NCBI RefSeq assembly: GCF_900108855.1
Contig: NZ_FNXY01000007.1
Coordinates: 372,001-436,000 of the forward strand
Reading direction: 5' to 3'
DNA length: 64,000 nucleotides
Source of the DNA: Dyadobacter koreensis
GTDB lineage: Bacteria; Bacteroidota; Bacteroidia; Cytophagales; Spirosomataceae
The notes beneath the pieces were generated by a model. That model saw only the letters and a list, made by a program, of their open reading frames with translations, was not told the DNA's origin and did not search any database. Of this stretch, positions 1-9,128 are shown piece after piece (position 1 is the stretch's first letter; every line of letters begins with the position of its first letter). Both the position numbers and the translations under genes were made by a program.

Positions 1-440
1 TTCTTGTTCATCGGATTTGTTACGGTTCCGCGATAGATGAAATCCAGAGACACCGGCTTTGTAACTCCATGCATCGTCAAATTACCGGTAAGCTGATACT
101 TGCTTTCACTTACTTTTTTAAAACTCGTACTTTTAAAGGTTATCTCAGGATTTGCAGCTGCGTCAAAAAAATCGGCCGATTTTAAATGTTCGTTACGTTT
201 CTCAACTCCTGTATTGATTGAAGCAGTTTTAGCAGTCAGGGTAAAAGTGGCATCACTGAAGTCAGGTTTCGTTGCATTGATCGTTGCGTCAAAATCTGTG
301 AAGGCTCCGGAAACGGTCGAAATACCCAAATGCGTGATATCAAATTTAAGCTGTGAATGGGCTTTGTCCGACTTCCAGGTTTGTGCAAAAGTGGTTAACG
401 ATGCAACGGTCAGCAAGATAAAAAATGAAATCTTTTTCAT
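1..440 (-). CDS. YceI family periplasmic lipid-binding protein (partial, C-terminus beyond window)
   Basis: The reverse strand reads from an ATG at 440 to the window edge, giving about 146 residues. It begins with a signal peptide (MKKISFFILLTVASLTTFAQ) and continues with TWKSDKAHSQLKFDITHLGIS and later TGNLTMHGVTKPVSLDF, the usual opening and internal strands of the YceI family. Family members are secreted lipocalin-like beta-barrels that bind isoprenoid or other amphiphilic lipids; the physiological ligand cannot be read here. Only the last few tens of residues should be missing. No neighbour upstream shares its strand closely, so it is probably transcribed alone or with genes outside the window. 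Confidence 0.9.
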   Translation of the reverse strand, partial: MKKISFFILLTVASLTTFAQTWKSDKAHSQLKFDITHLGISTVSGAFTDFDATINATKPDFSDATFTLTAKTASINTGVEKRNEHLKSADFFDAAANPEITFKSTSFKKVSESKYQLTGNLTMHGVTKPVSLDFIYRGTVTNPMNK

Positions 441-1089
441 TTTGATTTAAAGTTTAGTTTAAGATGAACTGGCGGTAAATTAAAAATAAAACGCGAAATA
501 CCAGGAAACAGATACCAATTTGATTTGCAGTGCCTGTTCATGACAATGCCGGCTCGTGAAGATTTGTTAACTTGTTTTTGAATAGAATTTTGATCCTGCT
601 AATCCGGGACAGAACCAAAAATTGTAGTCTTGCAAAGAGTTATAGCAGCGATCGTAACGCTTATTTAGGCCCCCACTAACCATATTACCGCATAGAAACT
701 ATGAAAAAAATAGCAGTTAATAAATACAAATCAGTCAATTATAAGCTGCGAGAAGCCATCGTAAAACTATGCAGATTTTATTTACTACCTGATGGCGGGA
801 ATACCCGCGGCTAAGGCGCTGACTAATCTGAAGTATGCAACAAGCTAATAATCCTTTTTCTATTCTGTATGACTGACGCTGAAAAGCTGGGTAGCCGGAT
901 TATGTGTTTGAAACAAAAAATACGGCTCCGATAGTATATTTCAAAAACCAAATTACTATTTGTTAACTGCAAGCCGGTAATGTGAAAACAGCCGAGAAAA
1001 ATATTACCGGAACCTTAAAATATAATACCAAAAAACGTGCTTGCCTTGCAACGCAAACACAAGGCCAATTCGCGGACGTATAATAATTA
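441..1089. other. Intergenic stretch, no recognised gene
   Basis: About 650 bases lie between the YceI gene and the osmC-like gene. The only open frame with a plausible start is 701..814 on the plus strand (37 codons, MKKIAVNKYK...), which has no recognisable similarity and no clear ribosome-binding site. No RNA gene or strong hairpin was seen. It may be a decayed gene or an extended regulatory region. Confidence 0.5.
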
Positions 1090-1485
1090 TTAAAGAAGTA
1101 AAGTATCGATTGTAATCGTATGGGTCAGTGTATTATGAATGGGACATTTGTTAGCTATGGCGAGAAGTCTTGTCTTCTGCTCCTCTGTCAGTTCCCCGAC
1201 CAGTTTAATACTGCGTTGCATTTTCGATACATTCAACTGAACATCCCTGGAAAAATCCACAGTCACGTTAACTTCGGTCAACTCGGTCCATCCTTTACGA
1301 TTTGCATACATACGGAGCGTTCCGCAAGTACATGCTGCAAGCGCTGATGCCAGTAATTCTTCCGGGGAAAATCCCAGTCCCATCCCACCAGCAGAGACAG
1401 GCTCGTCTGATATGATTGAATTTGCCGCCGATTTAATTTCTGTTTTATAAAGTACCGAACCGATACTTGCCTGAACTTTCGCCAT
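1090..1485 (-). CDS. OsmC/Ohr family peroxiredoxin-like protein
   Basis: This 131-residue protein has the OsmC fold signature: a first conserved cysteine in AACTCGTLRMYANRKGW (Cys52/Cys54) and a second in NKCPIHNTL (Cys114). In this family the two cysteines form a redox pair that reduces organic hydroperoxides with lipoyl or dithiol reductants in the cytoplasm. Length matches the OsmC/YhfA subgroup. Its ATG overlaps the stop codon of the upstream pirin gene by one base (TAATG), so the two are almost certainly translationally coupled, linking thiol-peroxidase and pirin functions. Confidence 0.9.
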   Translation of the reverse strand: MAKVQASIGSVLYKTEIKSAANSIISDEPVSAGGMGLGFSPEELLASALAACTCGTLRMYANRKGWTELTEVNVTVDFSRDVQLNVSKMQRSIKLVGELTEEQKTRLLAIANKCPIHNTLTHTITIDTLLL

Positions 1486-2378
1486 TATTTTCTCTTTAAA
1501 TAGTTAGTTTCCGGTGGCAGCGGCACAAAATCGATTTCCCCTGGTACCTGCTTGAAATTCTGTGCAAGCCAGTTTTCTTTTGCTTTATCAATTAATTCCT
1601 GACTGCTGGCAACAAAATTCCAGTAAATGAAACGTTCTTCAGCGAAGGGCTCTCCACCGAATATGTAGACGGTTGTGTTTTCAGCCATATTAAATTCACA
1701 AAGCTGTGTTTCCTTAGCGACCAGAAGTTGTTTTGGCAGGTATGTATTTCCGTCAGTCTCGATACTTCCTTCTAAAATATAAAGACCAGCTTCGCCATAA
1801 AGATCACCTCCGATCCTGACACTCCCAGCCTTTTTGCTTTTTATTTCAAGATAATATAAAGGACTAAACACAGGCACTGGCGACTGACGCCCCATCAATG
1901 AACCGGCGATTAATTTGAAAGCAATAGAATCTATTTCCCAATGAGGAAGCTCATCTTCGGATGCGTGAAAAAACTCCGGCTCCATTTGTTCCAGTTCTTT
2001 CGGCAAGGCAACCCAGATCTGAAGGCCATGAAGCTCTTTCTCAGAATGGCGCAGATACTCTGGAGTGCGTTCCGAATGAACAATTCCCGCACCGGCAGTC
2101 ATCCAGTTGACCTGCCCGGGCTTCACTTCAATTTCCGTCCCCAGACTATCCTTATGCATTACATTTCCCTCGAAAAGATAAGTAAGCGTCGAAAGACCGA
2201 TGTGAGGATGTGGCGGAACATCCATATTCTGATGATCACTCATCTTTGCCGGCCCCATATGGTCGATAAATATAAATGGACCCACCATTCTTTTTCCCGT
2301 AAAAGGCAGGAGCCGTCCGACCAGAAAATTTCCAATATTTCTGGGCCGCTCTTCTATGATCAGATTAATATTTGACAT
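1485..2378 (-). CDS. Pirin family protein
   Basis: The 297-residue reading starts at the ATG at 2378 (MSNINLIIEERPRNIG). An ATG further upstream would add 25 residues not typical of the family. The N-terminal cupin carries the pirin signature PPHPHIGLSTLTYLFEG, then PGQVNWMTAGAGIVHSE, with the His/His/His/Glu metal ligands. A second cupin follows and ends in ETNYLKRK. Pirins are cytosolic iron-binding bicupins; several have quercetinase activity and others bind transcription factors or metabolic enzymes, and the activity here is unknown. The gene precedes and overlaps the osmC-like gene and is divergent from an AraC regulator. Confidence 0.9.
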   Translation of the reverse strand: MSNINLIIEERPRNIGNFLVGRLLPFTGKRMVGPFIFIDHMGPAKMSDHQNMDVPPHPHIGLSTLTYLFEGNVMHKDSLGTEIEVKPGQVNWMTAGAGIVHSERTPEYLRHSEKELHGLQIWVALPKELEQMEPEFFHASEDELPHWEIDSIAFKLIAGSLMGRQSPVPVFSPLYYLEIKSKKAGSVRIGGDLYGEAGLYILEGSIETDGNTYLPKQLLVAKETQLCEFNMAENTTVYIFGGEPFAEERFIYWNFVASSQELIDKAKENWLAQNFKQVPGEIDFVPLPPETNYLKRK

Positions 2379-2472
2379 TTTACGGGGCTGACTGTTGATT
2401 TGTATTAATCCTAAAAAGGTAAAGATTATTATTGATTTTACCGGAAAATGCAATAATAATTTAATCTTGTCG

Positions 2473-2480
2473 CAAAAGTA
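2473..2480 (-). promoter_or_regulatory. Candidate -7 box for the pirin-osmC operon
   Basis: The reverse strand reads TACTTTTG, matching the Bacteroidota -7 consensus TAnnTTTG. Transcription would start near 2467, leaving a leader of about 90 bases before the pirin ATG at 2378. No clear -33 TTTG is seen. Confidence 0.4.
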
Positions 2481-2504
2481 TGCTCATTTACGGCTCCGGA
2501 TTAT

Positions 2505-2512
2505 TAGATTTG
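2505..2512 (+). promoter_or_regulatory. Candidate -7 box for the AraC-type regulator
   Basis: TAGATTTG matches TAnnTTTG and lies 23 bases before the chosen ATG at 2536. This supports the internal start over the longer frame from 2395, which would begin upstream of its own promoter. The box lies about 25 bases from the divergent pirin promoter. Confidence 0.45.
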
Positions 2513-2535
2513 AAAAACACATTACAAGATCTGCA

Positions 2536-3411
2536 ATGCAAACCAATATTCCCAGAGTTGATATCAGCACGCTTTCTGCTTACCGTGAAGACGATATTCT
2601 GATCAGCCGGTTTGCGCCTTATCTGGCAATTCATCCCAATCTGACCTTACCACACCGTCATAGTTTTTACCATTTGCTGTTTTTCTCAGAAGGTGGCGGC
2701 AAGCACACGATCGACTTCAATCACTTCGATGTCAAACCGTACCAAATCTATTTTATGGTTCCTGGACAGGTACACTCATGGAATTTCGACGGTCATGTAG
2801 ATGGATATGTTGTCAACTTTTCGAGTAGTTTTTTTCAGTCATTTTTATTAAAATCTGAATACATCAGTTCGTTCTCATTTTTCAACGGAATCACTCCTGA
2901 AAGTGTGATAGACCTTACGGAATCTGTGCAGCAGCCCGTTTTATTACTTTTCGAGAAACTGATCAGCGAATCGCAGCAGCAAAATGTTTTTAAAGAAGAC
3001 ATGCTCAGGGTTTTGCTGATGCAGATTTTCATTACGATTCAACAAAGCATTTCTAACAAACAGCAGATCACGCCCTTCCAGGCAAACCCTATTCTGAATA
3101 ATTTCCAGAAACTGATCGAAAAAAATTATCTCGAAATCCGTCTGCCAAGTGAATATGCCGAACTTCTCAATATTACACCAAACCACCTGAACGCACTTTG
3201 CAAAGAGCATCTGGGCGTTCAGGCGGGAGAAATAATCCGCGACCGTGTCGTGCTTGAGGCAAAACGTCTGTTAGTAAACCTTAATTTAAGCGTTTCTGAA
3301 ATTGCTTATAAACTTAATTTCAACGACAACTCCTATTTTACCAAATTTTTCAAAAAAGAGGTAGGGATAAGCCCTGAGGTTTTTCGAAAAAAATCGATGA
3401 CTGAGAAATAA
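2536..3411 (+). CDS. AraC family transcriptional regulator
   Basis: The 291-residue protein starts at MQTNIPRVDISTL. Residues about 35-95 form an AraC-type cupin sensor (LPHRHSFYHLLFFSEGG, then YFMVPGQVHSW). The last 100 residues are two helix-turn-helix units ending in SVSEIAYKLNFNDNSYFTKFFKKEVGISPEVFRKK. It is transcribed divergently from the pirin-osmC pair and shares a 157-base intergenic region, so it probably controls that pair in response to a small molecule. A longer in-frame start at 2395 would overlap the pirin promoter and is not favoured. Confidence 0.9.
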   Translation: MQTNIPRVDISTLSAYREDDILISRFAPYLAIHPNLTLPHRHSFYHLLFFSEGGGKHTIDFNHFDVKPYQIYFMVPGQVHSWNFDGHVDGYVVNFSSSFFQSFLLKSEYISSFSFFNGITPESVIDLTESVQQPVLLLFEKLISESQQQNVFKEDMLRVLLMQIFITIQQSISNKQQITPFQANPILNNFQKLIEKNYLEIRLPSEYAELLNITPNHLNALCKEHLGVQAGEIIRDRVVLEAKRLLVNLNLSVSEIAYKLNFNDNSYFTKFFKKEVGISPEVFRKKSMTEK

Positions 3412-3420
3412 GATATCTGA

Positions 3421-5013
3421 TCAATAAGGAGCTGGTTGCCGCGACCTCACATTCATAATCGTTTTACTAAAATAAGGATATAGCGCAATCATCAGCATCA
3501 CCGCGACTATTCCCCAGCATATAACAGAATAATAGTCCATTGCATACCGAAGAAACATCTGCTTTTCAACAGCTTTATTCAACAACCCTGTGGCGATTTT
3601 CGCAGCCTGATCATGTGGAATCCCATGACTTTCCATTTGCCTCTGATAAAGCTCAAAACGCTCATTAGGAACCGGGTTGAGCAGGGTGATCTGATTTCTG
3701 AAATCTTCCTGATGCTTACTTTTTGAGAATAGTTGAAAGGAAGTTATCACCGCCATACTTAGTGTGAATCCAATAAAGCGGAACAAAATGCCTGCCATCG
3801 ACGCCGAACCCGCTATGGCAGCCGGCACGGCTGAAACTGTAAACATGATCAGCGGCGTCATGATCGTTCCGGCACCTAAACCCTGCACGATCAGCGGCAA
3901 GATAAAGGCAGATAAGTTGCCTTCGCTGGAAAAAAGAAAGTACATCCAGCCATGAAAAAGAAGGAAAAAGCCAAAACCGGTTAACCAGATCATCCGCATT
4001 GGTTTTTTCTGCAAGATCAGCCGGGATGATACCAGAACGCTTAAGATTACGCCGACCATGTTAGCCATCATCAGCTCTGAAACGTGGATTGGGTCCATGC
4101 CCAAAACGGCCTCAAAATAATTGGAAGTGACTGCCAGCGAGCCGCGGCAAATGTAAAAAGGAATCAGCAAAAACGCCCCGATCCGAAAGTTGGAATACTT
4201 GAAAATAGCAAGATCAATGAAAGGACGTTTCAGATGAAGCTGCCTGGTTATAAAAAGTGCAACGAGCAATAGCATTGCACCCACACATGCCCAGATATGC
4301 AGATTTTCCAGCCAGTAACTGCGTTGTCCGTAAATTAGTACATAACCAAAAAGACAAACAAAAGATGCATAAAAAATAAAGCTGCTCCAGTCTAGTTGAT
4401 ACAATGGAAATTTTCTACCTAAGCTTACGTTGTTCAGGATGCCCGTCAGCAAAACCGAGCCCGGAAGGATCATAAAAATCATCGCCTTGTAAAGCGCCGG
4501 ATAATTGAAATATTCAATAATAAAGGAGGCTAAAACCATAATCAACGGAGAGGAGCAGACCAGTAAACCGTAAAAAACGGAGTATCCGATCTCTCTTGCA
4601 CGCTCACTGGAAAATCTGCGAAAAATAAGGGTGATACAGATGCTGTTGATACCTCCGGTAAAAATCCCCTGTAAAAAACGGGTCGTAAAATAAACAAGCG
4701 GACTACGGGCATAATAGGAAATGTAACAGGTTACCATCAACAAAATGACATTGATGACAAAGTATTGTCTTGAGGGCACAAAGTTAAAAAAACGCTGTTC
4801 GAGTGAGTAAAAACTCGCTAAAGCAGCATAGTAAACGATCGTGGAATATTGAACATCGATCGGTTCAATTCCATAGTAACCAGCCGTTGCCGTTATGTTG
4901 TTTGTAAAAAGTCCGAAAAGTCCCAGCAAAGGGAGCATGACTAATCCAATCGAGCTCCGGATGAGCCATTCCGGTGCCCAGGGTTTAAATAAGGGGATTG
5001 GTTGACTAGTCAT
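3421..5013 (-). CDS. MFS transporter, DHA2/EmrB-like drug exporter
   Basis: A 530-residue, strongly hydrophobic protein with about 14 predicted membrane segments, the length of the DHA2 (EmrB/QacA) family. It has an RFLQGIFTGGINSICITLIFRRF segment after the fourth helix and a periplasmic loop near residues 425-480. It is the last gene of a TolC-HlyD-MFS series on the minus strand. Its start overlaps the 3' end of the HlyD-type gene by eight bases, so it would form the inner-membrane pump of an EmrAB-TolC-type tripartite exporter. The substrate cannot be inferred. Confidence 0.88.
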   Translation of the reverse strand: MTSQPIPLFKPWAPEWLIRSSIGLVMLPLLGLFGLFTNNITATAGYYGIEPIDVQYSTIVYYAALASFYSLEQRFFNFVPSRQYFVINVILLMVTCYISYYARSPLVYFTTRFLQGIFTGGINSICITLIFRRFSSERAREIGYSVFYGLLVCSSPLIMVLASFIIEYFNYPALYKAMIFMILPGSVLLTGILNNVSLGRKFPLYQLDWSSFIFYASFVCLFGYVLIYGQRSYWLENLHIWACVGAMLLLVALFITRQLHLKRPFIDLAIFKYSNFRIGAFLLIPFYICRGSLAVTSNYFEAVLGMDPIHVSELMMANMVGVILSVLVSSRLILQKKPMRMIWLTGFGFFLLFHGWMYFLFSSEGNLSAFILPLIVQGLGAGTIMTPLIMFTVSAVPAAIAGSASMAGILFRFIGFTLSMAVITSFQLFSKSKHQEDFRNQITLLNPVPNERFELYQRQMESHGIPHDQAAKIATGLLNKAVEKQMFLRYAMDYYSVICWGIVAVMLMIALYPYFSKTIMNVRSRQPAPY

Positions 5014-6082
5014 TATTAAAACCTCCTTTTTTCACAACTACGATCGCATTCATTCCTGCCCGCAAATAATCGATCTTATCCCTGGCATCTGTCAGCAATA
5101 TTCTTACAGGAACCCGCTGTGTAATTTTTACAAAATTTCCCGTCGAATTATCCGGTGGCAGCAGTGAAAATCGAGACCCAGTCGCCGGCGACAACGAGAC
5201 GATCCTTCCGTTAAAATGTTCTCCCGGAAGCGCGTCTGCTTCGATATCAACCCGTTGCCCGGTATGCATATGCCGAATCTGAGTCTCCTTGAAATTCGCA
5301 ATCACCCATTTACCCTCATGTTGGTCAACGATGTAGGCGAGCGTTTGACCGGCCTGGATCATCTGTCCGTTTTGAATAGTTTTTCGACCCATCTTCCCAT
5401 CATAGGGCGCTGTAATCACCGTATAAGCCACATCAAGTTTATTCCTGTCGACAACAGCTTCACGTCTTTTTATCTCAGCCATAGCAACTTCACGCTGCAC
5501 TTTAATATCATTTACCTTGGAAAGAGACGCCTGGTAAGTATCTAAAAATGATTGATAATCAGCCTTGGCAACTTCAAGTGCCGTTTTTACATTTTCAAAT
5601 TGCTGCTGGGTAACCGCTTCTACCTCGAGTAACTTTTCATACCTGGCAAATTCCTGTTCCTGATGCCAAAGTTTTGCTTTGGACGCAGCGATTTGTCCTT
5701 CATTTACGGTTGCATTTTTTGAAGTAGTAGACACAGAACTTCTGAGCACGGCGATCTGCGCTTTCGCATGCAGTAAAGCTGCTTCTGCCTCCTGCTGCGC
5801 AAGCTGGTATTCCAGGTTGTCGATGATCAGCAATGTGTCTCCCTTTCTGACAGGCTGGTTTTCTTCATATTTTATTTCGCGGACATATCCTCCGACACGA
5901 GAAGTTACCGGGTTGATATATTCTTCAATTTGGGCATCTTCCGTAACTTCATATTTCCAGAGTTCCCACAAGGTTGCTGCTCCCCAGATACACAGGCCGA
6001 TCAGGATCACACCTGCTATCCAGGCCGTAATTTTTGTTATAAGTTTATCTGAATTCTGAAATTGATTTGCTGAGGTATTCAT
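5006..6082 (-). CDS. HlyD/EmrA-type membrane fusion protein
   Basis: The 358-residue adaptor starts at MNTSANQFQNSDK. A TTG 18 bases earlier is in frame, but the ATG at 6082 follows the tolC stop by four bases and is preferred. One membrane helix lies near residues 15-38 (ITAWIAGVILIGLCIWGA). It is followed by the biotinyl-lipoyl half motifs (VTSRVGGYVREIKYEENQPVRKGDTLLIID and ITAPYDGKMGRKTIQNGQMIQAGQTLAYIV) around a long alpha-helical hairpin. It would bridge the MFS pump to the outer-membrane channel. Gene order and overlap indicate one operon. Confidence 0.9.
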   Translation of the reverse strand: MNTSANQFQNSDKLITKITAWIAGVILIGLCIWGAATLWELWKYEVTEDAQIEEYINPVTSRVGGYVREIKYEENQPVRKGDTLLIIDNLEYQLAQQEAEAALLHAKAQIAVLRSSVSTTSKNATVNEGQIAASKAKLWHQEQEFARYEKLLEVEAVTQQQFENVKTALEVAKADYQSFLDTYQASLSKVNDIKVQREVAMAEIKRREAVVDRNKLDVAYTVITAPYDGKMGRKTIQNGQMIQAGQTLAYIVDQHEGKWVIANFKETQIRHMHTGQRVDIEADALPGEHFNGRIVSLSPATGSRFSLLPPDNSTGNFVKITQRVPVRILLTDARDKIDYLRAGMNAIVVVKKGGFNND

Positions 6083-6086
6083 TTTC

Positions 6087-7427
6087 TTAAAGTTCGCCAA
6101 TGGTTTTCATAAGGTAATAATATTCAAGTCTGGCACGTATCTGTGCCGTGGTCATGTCAAAACGCGATTGCAGCAACTGCGTATCTGCGTCAAGCAAATC
6201 CGTCAAAAGGGCGAGTTGATTGAAGTAGGTGTTGTAAACAATTCGGTATGTTTCTTTCGCCTGCCTGATATTTTGCTCGGACACTTCGATCCTTTGTAGC
6301 GATTCTTTGTAGCGGACATACGCTTCATTTACCTGAACTTTCAAGGCGTCTTCCTCATCTTTATGGGCCAGATGTTGTTTTTCAATACTTATTTCCGCCG
6401 CTTTAACTTTATGATTATTCTGATAAAGTGAAGACAAAGTGTAGGAAACCTTAATACCCGCCTGTCCTAATCCATAAAGTGACGCCTCATAGGGGTAAAA
6501 CAGAATTTGTGGGTATGTATAACCGTATTCAGTATATGCTACGACTTTCGGCAGCGCATTGGATTTTATTTCCTTTAATTCCAGCGTTTTGAGTTCCATT
6601 TCTTTTTCGGAAATACGTATTCCAAATGCGTGCGACAAAGCCTCGGTTAAATAATCGTCGTAAATTTTAGAAGAATTGTCTGCTGTAAGAATATCCTCTT
6701 CTGGCTTGATTTCCGTTTCTTCCGGCAGACCAATCAATACAGCCAGTTTTTGATTATTTATCTGAATCGTATTTTCAATCTCCGTTAAAAGCATTTGTTG
6801 TCTGGATAAATGAAGCTCTGCCCGAAGCACGTCACTTCTTAAAATTACCCCGTTCTTGAACAGCTCGCGCATCTGATCCAGGCGTTTTTTCTGCTCCTCA
6901 ATATTGACCAAAATCAGATCTTTAAATAATTTGTTGCGTTCGAGTTCCAGATAAAATGCAGTAGCTTTGAATTTGATATCCGAGGCAGTCAGATCTTTTT
7001 CGATCGTCGAGATATCACGTTCTACTTCCCCCTCTTTAATTCTTGTTTTGATTTTTTCTCCATTGTAAAGAACCATGGAAGCCTCCGCGTTCAATTGGAA
7101 ATAATTATGGATGATATTTCCATAAAGCGGCTTGTTGAAAATTCCGTTTTCATATAATGGCATGTCCGACACACGTGCATATTTTGTCGAGCTCTTTATT
7201 TCCGGCAAGCGTTCCGCCCTGGCGTTTTTTAATTTCTCTTCATTCTTCCGGATTTCCAATTGGCGGATCTGCACACTTTTGTTATAAGTCTCCGCCTGTT
7301 GCCATACTTGTCGAAGAGATAATTTTATTGTGTCTTTGAGGACGCAATTTGCCTTTCCCACTACCGGCTGCAAACCCAAGATACTTGATAGCAAGAAAAT
7401 AGAAAGATATTTTTGATGGTAATACAT
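6087..7427 (-). CDS. TolC family outer-membrane efflux protein
   Basis: The 446-residue protein starts at MYYHQKYLSIFLLSSILGL, a signal peptide; a longer frame would begin inside the promoter. Two repeats of long helices typical of outer-membrane efflux channels follow (LRQVWQQAETYNKSVQIRQLEI and SHAFGIRISEKEMELKTLELKEI). The C-terminal helix contains YNTYFNQLALLTDLLDADTQLLQSR, the usual TolC-family end. It is the first gene of the tripartite exporter operon and is divergent from an AraC regulator. Confidence 0.9.
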   Translation of the reverse strand: MYYHQKYLSIFLLSSILGLQPVVGKANCVLKDTIKLSLRQVWQQAETYNKSVQIRQLEIRKNEEKLKNARAERLPEIKSSTKYARVSDMPLYENGIFNKPLYGNIIHNYFQLNAEASMVLYNGEKIKTRIKEGEVERDISTIEKDLTASDIKFKATAFYLELERNKLFKDLILVNIEEQKKRLDQMRELFKNGVILRSDVLRAELHLSRQQMLLTEIENTIQINNQKLAVLIGLPEETEIKPEEDILTADNSSKIYDDYLTEALSHAFGIRISEKEMELKTLELKEIKSNALPKVVAYTEYGYTYPQILFYPYEASLYGLGQAGIKVSYTLSSLYQNNHKVKAAEISIEKQHLAHKDEEDALKVQVNEAYVRYKESLQRIEVSEQNIRQAKETYRIVYNTYFNQLALLTDLLDADTQLLQSRFDMTTAQIRARLEYYYLMKTIGEL

Positions 7428-7447
7428 ATACTTGTTTGATGACCTGA

Positions 7448-7455
7448 CAAAGGTA
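7448..7455 (-). promoter_or_regulatory. Candidate -7 box for the tolC-hlyD-MFS operon
   Basis: The reverse strand reads TACCTTTG, matching TAnnTTTG, 21 bases before the tolC ATG. It sits in an 87-base region shared with the divergent AraC gene, so the regulator probably binds here. Confidence 0.45.
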
Positions 7456-7514
7456 AGAGGCTGAAAAAATAAGCCGTTTATATATATTGCCAAAAATTTG
7501 TCAATTCCGGCCAC

Positions 7515-8297
7515 ATGGATGTTTCCGAACAACTATTCAATATTGATCGTAATCCTGCTTCAAATTATGTGTTACATGATAGAATGGAAAACAGGTTTCC
7601 TTTTCATCATCACCAAAAGGGACAGTTAACCTATGTTGAAGGGGGAATTGCGTATCTGAATACAAAAGACAAAGCTTATTTTATACCAGCCCGCCACTTT
7701 ATCTGGATACCGCCAGGGCTTGAACATTTTGTACATCAGAAAAAAAATTCTTCGATTGTAAGAAATCTTTACTTTGCAGTTCCTGAAAAAATCTCAGACG
7801 AGTTTTACGAGCGGATGGGGATTTATCCGGTGAATAATCTGCTGCTTGAAATGCTGCAGTATACAGAACCGTGGAATGGGGAGATTATGCCTGACACGTT
7901 TGAAAATGAGTTTTTAACCACGCTCAGGAAATTATTACCGAGAATCAGTAAACATCCTTTGCCGATCGTTTTGCCCACCACCGACCATGAGCGGATGCAG
8001 CCTGTTATCGAATACATTCAGCAAAATCTGGACGCCCCGCTTCACCTTGAATCTGTGGCGAAAAATTTCGGGTTAAGCGCCAGGTCGCTTTCAAGATTGT
8101 TTCAGACGACGCTTGAAACCTCTTTTCTTCAATACCTAAAACTATCCCGAATGATCAAAGCAATGGAGCAGCTTTTACAAACCAATAAAACGATCAGTGA
8201 AATCGCTTACGAAACAGGATATAACAGCATTTCGACATTCAGCAACACGTTTTATGGATTGATCAATGTTCGCCCCTCTGAATTCCAGAAATTCTAA
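7515..8297 (+). CDS. AraC family transcriptional regulator (efflux operon)
   Basis: A 260-residue regulator with an N-terminal cupin (FPFHHHQKGQLTYVEGGIAYL, then HFIWIPPGLEHFVH) and a C-terminal AraC helix-turn-helix pair from about residue 165 (LESVAKNFGLSARSLSRLFQ and ISEIAYETGYNSISTFSNTFYGLINVRPSEF). It is divergent from and 87 bases away from the tolC-hlyD-MFS operon, an arrangement that normally means local control of the exporter. The inducer is unknown. Confidence 0.9.
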   Translation: MDVSEQLFNIDRNPASNYVLHDRMENRFPFHHHQKGQLTYVEGGIAYLNTKDKAYFIPARHFIWIPPGLEHFVHQKKNSSIVRNLYFAVPEKISDEFYERMGIYPVNNLLLEMLQYTEPWNGEIMPDTFENEFLTTLRKLLPRISKHPLPIVLPTTDHERMQPVIEYIQQNLDAPLHLESVAKNFGLSARSLSRLFQTTLETSFLQYLKLSRMIKAMEQLLQTNKTISEIAYETGYNSISTFSNTFYGLINVRPSEFQKF

Positions 8298-8302
8298 GCC
8301 AT

Positions 8303-8357
8303 AAAAAAACCGCAGATTGTTTTCAATCGTTCAGGAACGATGGAAAACAATCTGCGG
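8303..8357 (-). terminator. Rho-independent terminator of the DUF983 gene
   Basis: A 15-base perfect stem (8310-8324 with 8343-8357) encloses a second perfect 7-base stem (8326-8332 with 8335-8341). On the minus strand it is followed by a run of seven T, so it ends transcription of the DUF983 gene. It begins only 12 bases after the AraC stop codon and may also block plus-strand transcripts, though no T-run follows on that strand. Confidence 0.85.
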
Positions 8358-8372
8358 GAGAAAAATGCATGC

Positions 8373-8771
8373 TTAATGTTTGGGAGCAACCTCGTGTTTA
8401 TGCGTAACATCCATATCCTGTGGGGCGATAAAGATCGCCAGCCAGGATCGTCTGGCCAACCGATAAAAATACGGAGTAAGCAAAATCAGAACCGGGATGA
8501 TACTGTAAAGAAAATAGTCAAGATATTCGCCGAAGAAATTGACAAAAATGAAAAAGTATATTAACATAAAAACGACGTAAAAAGCGTAGCTCATATAGAG
8601 AGCTCCCTGATAAAAACCGGGCTCGGGAACCAGATTTTCACCACAATGGGGACACTTTTTGTTCATTTTATCGAACTTCAGGTTGTATGCACTTTTGGTA
8701 ATGAAAAAATCCCCTTCGGCGCAGCGCGGACATTTATTGAAAAGTACGCTGTAAATTCTGGTATGTTTCAT
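8373..8771 (-). CDS. DUF983 domain membrane protein
   Basis: A 132-residue protein with two zinc-ribbon-like CxxC pairs, CPRC (14-17) and CPHC (40-43). These are followed by PEPGFYQGALYMSYAF and two hydrophobic segments (about residues 61-80 and 86-103), the layout of the DUF983 family. The family is widespread in Bacteroidota and alphaproteobacteria, in the latter often near cytochrome oxidase genes; its function is not established. It is a single gene with its own terminator. Confidence 0.85.
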   Translation of the reverse strand: MKHTRIYSVLFNKCPRCAEGDFFITKSAYNLKFDKMNKKCPHCGENLVPEPGFYQGALYMSYAFYVVFMLIYFFIFVNFFGEYLDYFLYSIIPVLILLTPYFYRLARRSWLAIFIAPQDMDVTHKHEVAPKH

Positions 8772-9128
8772 GGTATATCTTCATTTGAGCCATTGATGGC
8801 TGTTTAGCTTACGGTAGTCAAGTAATAAATCGCAGCATTATCGTCTTAATTGGGACCGCCTTGATCTTTTACTCTTGGCACAAATTTCGCATTTCACTCT
8901 CGCAATTAAAATGACAGATAATGCCTTTTATGGTATTTATCAACGATGAATTCACTTCTCCTATTCAATATAAGCATTATATCCGTCGAAATGATATTAA
9001 AAGCCTTCTAATTTCAATTTGATAAGATTCGCAAACCCAGACGACATCGTAAAACATTACCTTGCGCGCGACTGACAAGGAGTTGTAAAGGCATGCGCTC
9101 AGTCCACATGATGCGCACAACTTTTATT
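8772..9128. other. Intergenic stretch, nothing recognised
   Basis: About 360 bases between two minus-strand genes. No supported ORF, tRNA or T-tailed hairpin was found. It should contain the promoter of the DUF983 gene, but no clear -7 box was identified. Confidence 0.4.

Noticed and set aside
701..814. 37-codon plus-strand frame in the intergenic region after the YceI gene
   Set aside because: No similarity, no ribosome-binding site or promoter box; kept only as a note in the intergenic entry.
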